From Reticulitermes speratus (Eukaryota; Arthropoda; Insecta; Blattodea; Rhinotermitidae): a DNA stretch of 64,000 bases. Below the pieces are notes generated by a model. The model saw only the letters and a program-made list of their open reading frames with translations. It searched no databases and was not told where the DNA came from. How positions within the stretch are numbered: the stretch's first letter is position 1; each line of letters starts with the position of its first letter. Where the stretch lies: NCBI GenBank assembly GCA_021186555.1, contig JAJKFL010000008.1, forward strand, positions 12,889,936-12,953,935, given 5' to 3'. Position numbers and translations under genes: made by a program. Below are positions 60,901 through 64,000 of the stretch, in pieces.

Positions 60901-63900
60901 TGTAAGTTATTTGGTATTGAAGAACTTAGTTACCCAGCTTTACTTTTAATTACATTAATTTAATAAACGCATTTTGACTGAATATATTAAAAATTACATT
61001 ACTGCCAATTTAAATGATTTGCATAGGCGAATCAGCTGTTACATGGAAGGCTGCCTAACTTACCATGCGTGTTACAGGGACAGATTAAAATTGTTATTAG
61101 GCCACGTTATTTGTATTAGAAAGTAGGAAGCTAGTATGCAGAAGTTTAGAAAGATCGAACTTAGATAAAAAACGCCATTACGATCATCAGTTTAAGTTTG
61201 AAATAGGCACTTATTGTAGTGACAGACTAAAGATTTTGCTGTGGACGATATAGGAAATTAAAGACGCTATACGTAGGAGCAGTTTAAATTTAACAGAGAT
61301 TTGAGGACCATGAAAGCGGAGCAATTCGGTACACCAAGGCACGGAAAAGGTGACATATCCCAATTGAAACATGATATTAACAATGTTTACGCAACAGGCA
61401 ATAGGCTAATACATGTGATCCAATCTTAGACGTTGTCTACTAAGCATGACAGACAGTAATTCACACAGATACAAGTGAGGTATTTATTAATAGAGGAGGT
61501 CACATTGCACATACATTGTTTGGAACGCTACATTCCGCGAGTGAAGGAATTTAACAACAGCAAAGTTGCTCATTTATACGTCAGAGTGGATGAAGTTGGC
61601 TTGTGATCATATATTGGTTGTGGTGAAGTGAGTAATTTTAAACCATACGTGAAGTTGTTGAGCGGTTTAAGAGAAGGAATGGCAAGAGGTTTGGACGTTC
61701 ATTAATGTTTGAAGTAGGAAAACTAAGCACAGATATGTACATGATGCTACTTTATTGTTGAGTGTCCATGCTATGCAATTACAGCGAGCTGTAGAAGACA
61801 TTACAGAGGAATATAAGAAGTATATTTAAGTGTATTTTAAATTCAGAGAATGGGATTATGCAGACTTGTATATTACTGATAAATTACATGATTGAACTCC
61901 TGAAAATTAAAATAAAGTTGCGCGAGGTTTGGAAGTTCCCATTGCACTGAGTGAGGCTTATGGATATTATGTTATTGATAGTATAAGAGAGGATTATGGA
62001 TATTGTGTTATTGATAGTATAAGCGAGGATTATGGATATTGTGTTATTGATAGTATAAGCGAGGATTATGGATAATGTGTTATTGATAGTATAAGCGAGG
62101 TTTATGGATATTGTGTTAATGATAGTTTAAGAGAGGTTTACGCCTATTTACTTATGGATAGTATGAGCCACGTTTATGAATATTTACATTTTGATGTTAA
62201 TGTAGACATACATATAACAGATCATAATCTAGTATATACTGTGCAAGTTCCTGTAGCAATATAATTTACTTGTGGTGTGTTCAGAGTAATACCAATTGCG
62301 ATCAAGGTGAAGGATGCGAAAGGTAGATACACTTCATACAACTAGAGAAGAAATTATTTTGACAAAGATTAGTAATGAATGTTATAATGGATGTGTAGTA
62401 ATTTCAGGGACCTTATCCGTATAGAACTTAAACTTTGTAAGAGACTTGAAAAAAAACTATTGTGTTCAGGTAGACACACACATACATAGATATTAGTGAT
62501 AACGGGGTACTGACATTGTTATTTGATTTCACATGTTACTGGAATTAAGTTGTAATTAGGTCCGTTACCGCCCAGTTTGTGAATGTACAGAGACAGATTT
62601 TATCCCGCCATTAGAGTTGGCAACAGATAGCTTTGGAGTAGCTATAGTTACACTTATTTGAATCATGTAAAAAACACATTGAACCATAATAATGATTTTA
62701 ATGTAGTGACATACTGGTCGAGATATTCAGATCCTTATTGATGAGGAGTGAGAGTTAAAGCATTTAGCAAGAACCAAATGTTAGTTAGTGTTATTAGCCA
62801 CTACGGATACAACTGTAATAGTATTTCTTGCTTTTGTGTTCATGTTATTGTTTTGTCATTGCTAATTTTGGGCAGGATTTACAAGGTTTATGAGATGGTA
62901 CATTTATGATGAAAGTCAATGCAACAAAACTGTATTTAGGTCCAAAAATTGCAAGCAGCATTTGTACCTCCAGTGATGAGCGATACAGGAGAGGAGTGAC
63001 TCTCAGTATAACGACCAATGTCGATTAAGAGGTGGAGGATGAAAGTGAGGTAACTGAACTTACCACATGCATCTTATTTCCAGATCATCACGAGCCAGCA
63101 GTTGGTAAAAGATACACAGAGCACGATTGGCCAATAAATCTCCTTGTTGACCAATCTCCCTAAGGGGGGGAGGTGTAGCATCCAGGGGCCCTTGGCGGCT
63201 CACTGGCCACAAGTTGCTTACCCCAGAAATGCAGACATTCCTGCACGTATGTTTAGTCTTCTCGTAATATGGGAAACAGAGGGTTTCTGTAACCTTTGTG
63301 GGTTTTTTTTGTGTGTTGGATTGTAAGGGGACGACTACAGGAGAGTGGGGTGAGACAATATAGCAGATTTTAGTATAACTAGGCTGGAAGCCTGAGAGAC
63401 GGGGGGATTCTTTCGACACTAGCCAGGCCGAACACTTCGCACCAGCGAAGGGCCGTGTAGAAATTAACGGTTCTCCTGCATTCGTCTCCACAACTGGACT
63501 ACTCCACTGTACCACTATTTGATTATTAAAACCATTAGTATTAGGAGATTGCCGTGGGCTTTCACTCTTTAACGACAACGACCCACCCTGCGAATGTCAG
63601 CGTTTAGAATTCAGGGCAGCAAAGTACCGCTCGGCTGTGTGCCCGCAGAGTCTCTGTCGCCGGGGGGAACAGGGCCCAGGACCCCCTGGTCAGGGACACT
63701 ACACCACCCTACCCCCCTCCCCCCCACTTCCAGCACCTCCACACAAAAGTGAATATAATATTTGCAAGACAAGAGAATAAACCAAACAATAAATATTTAC
63801 ATTATATAATACTGACATTATATAAAATTCTTACTGTAACATATTTCATACATACAACTTTGTAACTAGTTTGTGCTATGCTCAGTTTAAAATTTGTAAC

Positions 63901-64000
63901 TGCACTTACTCTATCAGAGTAGATGTCTTGTGTTTGCCTCTTGCCAGCTGACACAATACTGTTCCACAGGTCCCGAGGTACTCCTGACACATGCTGTGAG
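29872..64000 (-). CDS. l(2)gl: lethal(2) giant larvae (LLGL), C-terminal two-thirds; runs off right edge
   Basis: Thirteen coding exons: 63993-63910, 54910-54665, 53463-53311, 52694-52430, 51295-51118, 45083-44923, 42037-41760, 40716-40493, 39447-39155, 37004-36869, 33618-33404, 32469-32411 and 29961-29872. All junctions keep phase and give about 793 residues to a TGA. Lgl is a cortical WD40-type polarity protein that restrains aPKC and binds SNARE and myosin partners. Diagnostic stretches are [47 protein letters not shown], and the basic aPKC target [20 protein letters not shown], where three Ser sit four residues apart. [30 protein letters not shown] and [15 protein letters not shown] follow. 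The last is followed by a long Ser/Thr-rich tail. Roughly 350-400 N-terminal residues should lie to the right. Tomosyn is the nearest alternative, but the aPKC motif argues for Lgl. Confidence 0.95.
31575..31680 (+). repeat. Dispersed repeat fragment ([18 protein letters not shown] frame)
   Basis: The plus-strand frame [18 protein letters not shown] resembles a phrase that recurs in translated insect repeats (FWDVTPCSLVDxYQ). It probably belongs to the same family as 12820, 32650, 46998 and 54000. It lies in an l(2)gl intron. Confidence 0.5.
32411..32469 (-). CDS. l(2)gl: l(2)gl exon, Pro-rich, 59 nt
   Basis: From ATTCAG|TAGCTG to GAG|GTTAGA. Encodes [19 protein letters not shown]. Both phases fit. 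It was identified by phase, splice sites and composition, not by homology, so it is less certain than the upstream exons. Confidence 0.75.
32650..32745 (-). repeat. Dispersed repeat fragment ([13 protein letters not shown] frame)
   Basis: The minus-strand frame reads [18 protein letters not shown]; the plus strand shows tgacatttcggagaaatgaa. It is related to the copy at 12820-13000 and lies in an l(2)gl intron. Confidence 0.5.
33404..33618 (-). CDS. l(2)gl: l(2)gl exon, Thr/Ser/Gln-rich tail
   Basis: 215 nt. Encodes [18 protein letters not shown] and [19 protein letters not shown], ending GHTPD before A|GTGAGT. The acceptor region reads TAGCAG, so exon starts at 33618 or 33615 are both possible in frame. 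Confidence 0.85.
33750..35120 (+). mobile_element. Non-LTR retrotransposon relic (endonuclease and reverse transcriptase pieces)
   Basis: The plus-strand frame at 33771-33992 reads [31 protein letters not shown] and [18 protein letters not shown]. This is the APE-type endonuclease of LINEs, with the DLNAR motif. At about 34890-35065, [13 protein letters not shown] and [12 protein letters not shown] are reverse transcriptase palm motifs; the usual F/YADD reads FADN. Much of the middle is lost or frameshifted. It sits antisense in the l(2)gl intron between 33619 and 36868. Confidence 0.8.
36869..37004 (-). CDS. l(2)gl: l(2)gl exon, [15 protein letters not shown]
   Basis: 136 nt from ATCTGAAAC on the plus strand (TTTCAG|ATGGTA) to TT|GTAAGT. 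The conserved [15 protein letters not shown] is at its end. A longer antisense ORF (36632-37036) covers it and is spurious. Confidence 0.93.
37139..38568 (+). mobile_element. pogo/Tigger-like transposon relic 2 (internally deleted, TA target site)
   Basis: The ends are cagtggaacctcgttgcatc and its inverse (gatgcatagaggttttactg), both flanked by TA. The frame at 37457-38305 carries [31 protein letters not shown] and [16 protein letters not shown]. The DDE domain keeps its second and third acidic residues, but the N-terminal DNA-binding half is gone. A frameshift in the acidic linker near 38230 separates the C-terminus (about 38270-38449), ending [12 protein letters not shown]. It lies in the l(2)gl intron 37005-39154, antisense to the gene. 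Confidence 0.92.
39155..39447 (-). CDS. l(2)gl: l(2)gl exon with acidic linker
   Basis: 293 nt from TTTCAG|TGGCAT to GAAG|GTATGG. Encodes [29 protein letters not shown], then an Asp/Glu-rich linker and TDIE. Confidence 0.93.
40493..40716 (-). CDS. l(2)gl: l(2)gl exon, [17 protein letters not shown]
   Basis: 224 nt from TTTAG|ATCTTC to TTAA|GTATGG. Encodes [32 protein letters not shown] and IRREDI. Confidence 0.95.
41428..41559. repeat. Foldback repeat, about 43-bp arms
   Basis: The arm at 41428-41470 (cattaatacatcactgacat ...) pairs with the arm at 41517-41559, whose inverse reads CATTAACATATCCCCAACAT ... The arms match at roughly 85-90%. It lies in the l(2)gl intron 40717-41759. Confidence 0.7.
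41651..41692 (+). repeat. (TG)n followed by an 18-base G run
   Basis: A dinucleotide run passes directly into a G homopolymer. It lies about 70 bp from the donor end of the l(2)gl exon that ends at 41760. Confidence 0.95.
41760..42037 (-). CDS. l(2)gl: l(2)gl exon, [10 protein letters not shown] to SEEQFK
   Basis: 278 nt from TTGCAG|TTCAAA to AAG|GTCAGT. Encodes [29 protein letters not shown] and [10 protein letters not shown]. Confidence 0.95.
42146..42855 (+). mobile_element. pogo/Tigger-like transposon relic 3 (710 bp, TA target site)
   Basis: The ends are caggtagccctcgattagcg and its inverse (cgtaaatcaagggctacctg), flanked by TA. Almost all of the transposase is deleted. A 64-codon plus-strand frame (42367-42561) survives next to the right end, with [20 protein letters not shown] and the terminus [20 protein letters not shown] fits the PCNA-interacting consensus QxxLxxFF. 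The family differs from relics 1 and 2 in its terminal repeats. Confidence 0.85.
43483..44721 (+). mobile_element. Second mariner-like relic
   Basis: The terminal repeats caacacctgttcacgaagtt and, read inward from the right, GGGGTCTGTTCAAAAAATTC are flanked by TA; the length of about 1.24 kb is usual for mariner. Broken frames give [20 protein letters not shown], which keeps the catalytic Asp of the GDE motif, [12 protein letters not shown], and [20 protein letters not shown] poly-purine microsatellite at 44377-44414 interrupts the coding region. The terminal repeats are unlike those of the mariner at 6836, so it is a different subfamily. It lies in the l(2)gl intron 42038-44922. Confidence 0.85.
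44923..45083 (-). CDS. l(2)gl: l(2)gl exon, variable linker to [10 protein letters not shown]
   Basis: 161 nt. Encodes a Ser/Gly-rich linker, [20 protein letters not shown] and YFAKTFLIT. The phases (one base at each end) fit both neighbours. Confidence 0.93.
45876..45915 (+). repeat. (TAA)n microsatellite
   Basis: About 13 units of AAT, adjoining the SINE that starts at 45927. Confidence 0.95.
45927..46169 (-). mobile_element. tRNA-derived SINE, same family as 2892-3169
   Basis: On the minus strand a B box (GGGGTTCGAACCC) is followed by GACTGGCCCTGGGGCCCACC, CAGCCTCCTATACAGTGGG and TTGACCACCCACCCTCAT, nearly as in the copy at 2892. A 9-bp direct repeat, caacaaaag, flanks it (45918-45926 and 46170-46178). 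It is in the same orientation as l(2)gl. Confidence 0.82.
46998..47216. mobile_element. Foldback element with 14-bp target-site duplication
   Basis: Arms of about 90 bp (47027-47117 and 47130-47218) match at over 93% around a 12-base loop. The arm core contains ttaccgacgtttcggga. The perfect repeat caagagtacaagtg flanks it at 46984-46997 and 47217-47230. A minus-strand frame through it reads [18 protein letters not shown], like the dispersed repeat at 12820 and 32650. It lies in the 6-kb l(2)gl intron. Confidence 0.8.
49535..49820. mobile_element. Inverted-repeat element, about 65-bp arms
   Basis: The left arm tatatttattcaatgtccg (to about 49600) pairs with the right arm at about 49756-49820 (cagacattgaataaatata at its end). 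The spacer holds ggataaggcctgatgatggc and gccagagccaaaactagtcg. It is a non-autonomous foldback or MITE-type unit in the l(2)gl intron. Confidence 0.72.
50812..51030 (+). repeat. 36-bp minisatellite, about 6 diverged copies
   Basis: Units like ttgctaatggtactgacagg plus 16 more bases repeat at an exact 36-bp period. They create an artificial plus-strand ORF with a 12-residue period. It lies about 90 bp downstream of the aPKC-site exon donor of l(2)gl. Confidence 0.85.
51118..51295 (-). CDS. l(2)gl: l(2)gl exon with aPKC phosphorylation / basic membrane motif
   Basis: 178 nt from CTCCAG|ATCTGT to GATGG|GTAAGT. Encodes [20 protein letters not shown]. In Lgl proteins the equivalent serines are phosphorylated by aPKC, which neutralises the basic patch and releases the protein from the cortex. 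All three Ser and the basic residues are present. Confidence 0.95.
51412..51825. mobile_element. 414-bp TA-flanked MITE, pogo/Tigger-like ends
   Basis: The ends are cagcagaatcccaatttaag and the inverse of cttaaatcggcgttctactg, with TA on both sides. The interior holds further ATTTAAG/CTTAAAT matches and no ORF. It lies in the l(2)gl intron 51296-52429. Confidence 0.8.
52430..52694 (-). CDS. l(2)gl: l(2)gl exon, [12 protein letters not shown]
   Basis: 265 nt from TTTTCAG|GTGACA to AATG|GTAAGC. Encodes [36 protein letters not shown] and [12 protein letters not shown]. Confidence 0.96.
53311..53463 (-). CDS. l(2)gl: l(2)gl exon, [13 protein letters not shown]
   Basis: 153 nt, phase 0. Encodes [20 protein letters not shown] and [13 protein letters not shown], hallmarks of the family. 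Confidence 0.96.
53720..53866. mobile_element. 147-bp TA-flanked MITE
   Basis: The left end cagtaaaacactgattttac and the right end, read inward (TAGTAAAAACGAAATTTTAC), are flanked by TA. It lies in the l(2)gl intron 53464-54664. Confidence 0.75.
54000..54100 (+). repeat. Dispersed repeat fragment (accaacgtttctgagaaac)
   Basis: The plus strand reads ccatgtagtctgttagatgg, then ttaccaacgtttctgagaaa. It is like the block at 31575-31640 (gccatgtagttttgtagcta) and the arm core of the foldback at 46998. Probably the same family. Confidence 0.5.
54252..54544 (+). mobile_element. tRNA-derived SINE with (TTTACC)n tail and 9-bp target-site duplication
   Basis: The A-box region gaccagttggttgaggcact and B box GGTTCGATTCC are followed by a body (ggccctggggtcgactcagc) and a tail ending gggattgctttacctttacc. 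The direct repeat cccttatat flanks it (54243-54251 and 54545-54553). Its B box is the best preserved of the SINEs in the window. Confidence 0.88.
54665..54910 (-). CDS. l(2)gl: l(2)gl exon, WD40 repeat region
   Basis: 246 nt, phase 0 at both ends, from TTTACAG to AAG|GTTTGT. Encodes [25 protein letters not shown], an acidic stretch and DEWPPFRK. Confidence 0.95.
55559..56087 (+). repeat. 5' LTR
   Basis: 529 bp beginning TGTAGCATCC and ending GGACACTACA. It is GC-richer than the surrounding intron. The antisense 119-codon ORF within it is not supported as a gene. Confidence 0.93.
56088..63173 (+). pseudogene. Interior of the LTR element: decayed, with internal tandem repeats
   Basis: About 7.1 kb. 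A 115-codon plus-strand frame (56465-56812) near the 5' end is unrecognised. Repeats of about 92 bp (aagctgcagagaa blocks) lie at 57654-57900, and a 40-bp block (gaggatctggtagaggatcc) occurs at 57494 and 57579. Six in-frame 36-bp repeats lie at 61953-62168, in a frame with few stops. Stops occur throughout in all frames, so no product is claimed. Confidence 0.6.
61953..62190 (+). repeat. 36-bp in-frame tandem repeat, six copies plus a partial
   Basis: Copies start at 61953, 61989, 62025, 62061, 62097, 62133 and (partial) 62169, so the period is exactly 36. Each would encode 12 residues such as [12 protein letters not shown]. The fourth copy carries a TAA. They lie within the LTR element interior. 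Confidence 0.93.
63174..63703 (+). repeat. 3' LTR
   Basis: 530 bp, identical by eye to the 5' LTR except for an eighth T in the run near 63303-63310. Preceded by the polypurine tract. Confidence 0.93.
63910..63993 (-). CDS. l(2)gl: l(2)gl exon (first visible), ends IYSDR
   Basis: The donor is AGA|GTAAGT. The frame reads [18 protein letters not shown] and joins in phase to EWPVTGG. CTCACAG just before position 63993 is a plausible acceptor, making an 84-nt phase-0 exon. Being at the window edge, the start is less certain. Confidence 0.75.

Larger units (their letters stand above)
55559..63703 (+). mobile_element. 8.1-kb LTR retrotransposon / endogenous retrovirus, recent insertion, non-coding interior
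   Basis: 529- and 530-bp LTRs (TGTAG...CTACA) enclose a 7.1-kb interior, with a 4-bp target duplication ccac (55555-55558 and 63704-63707). A polypurine tract (aaggggggggagg) precedes the right LTR, and a primer-binding-site-like tggtgtcag follows the left LTR at about 56096, possibly tRNA-Leu. These give the plus orientation, antisense to l(2)gl. The LTRs differ only by one T in a homopolymer, so the insertion is young. Yet the interior has no open frame above about 115 codons, and I find no gag, protease, reverse transcriptase or integrase motif. A degraded coding-like stretch near 61950-62480 faintly recalls the envelope region of insect retroviruses. Gypsy-like is the best guess from the 4-bp duplication. 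Confidence 0.88.

Overview
This is animal nuclear DNA, almost certainly from an insect. It has spliced genes with GT/AG introns of 0.3-9 kb, AT-rich introns, and many tRNA-derived SINEs, mariner and pogo/Tigger-like DNA transposons, LINE pieces and one LTR element. The repeat families (a SINE with a (TTTACC)n tail, and a dispersed repeat whose reading frame contains a phrase like SEMSVNxYQ) resemble ones I associate with cockroaches and termites. Blattodea is therefore a guess, not a demonstration.

Three genes lie in tandem, all on the minus strand. From right to left they are: (1) the C-terminal two-thirds of lethal(2) giant larvae (l(2)gl/LLGL), 13 coding exons from the right edge down to a stop at 29872; (2) a complete non-stop/USP22 gene, the deubiquitinase of the SAGA complex, 9 coding exons at 26556-15310, with one missing base in exon 6; (3) the N-terminal part of a hexosaminidase D-like GH20 gene, 4 coding exons at 2134-88, running off the left edge. 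Exon phases agree at every junction I could follow, apart from the single-base loss. The three genes act in unrelated processes (cell polarity, chromatin, glycan hydrolysis), so their adjacency carries no obvious functional message.

Everything else is intron, intergenic DNA or mobile DNA. 2.1-15.3 kb: intergenic, with a SINE, a mariner relic carrying a nested insertion, TA-flanked MITEs and a copy of the dispersed repeat. 15.3-26.6 kb: the non-stop gene, with a SINE, a 79-bp near-perfect palindrome, a pogo/Tigger relic and a second transposase relic in its introns. 26.6-29.9 kb: intergenic, with a LINE RNase H fragment. 29.9-64 kb: l(2)gl, whose introns hold an antisense LINE relic, two more pogo/Tigger relics, a second mariner, foldback elements, SINEs and MITEs. 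They also hold an 8.1-kb LTR retroelement (55559-63703) inserted antisense to the gene. Its two LTRs differ by a single T in a homopolymer, yet its 7-kb interior has no long open frame.

I see no CRISPR array, rRNA or true tRNA gene. The most notable items are the recent but non-coding retroelement, the lone frameshift in an otherwise intact USP22 gene, the PCNA-binding-like C-terminal motif retained in three transposase relics, and several intronic hairpins.
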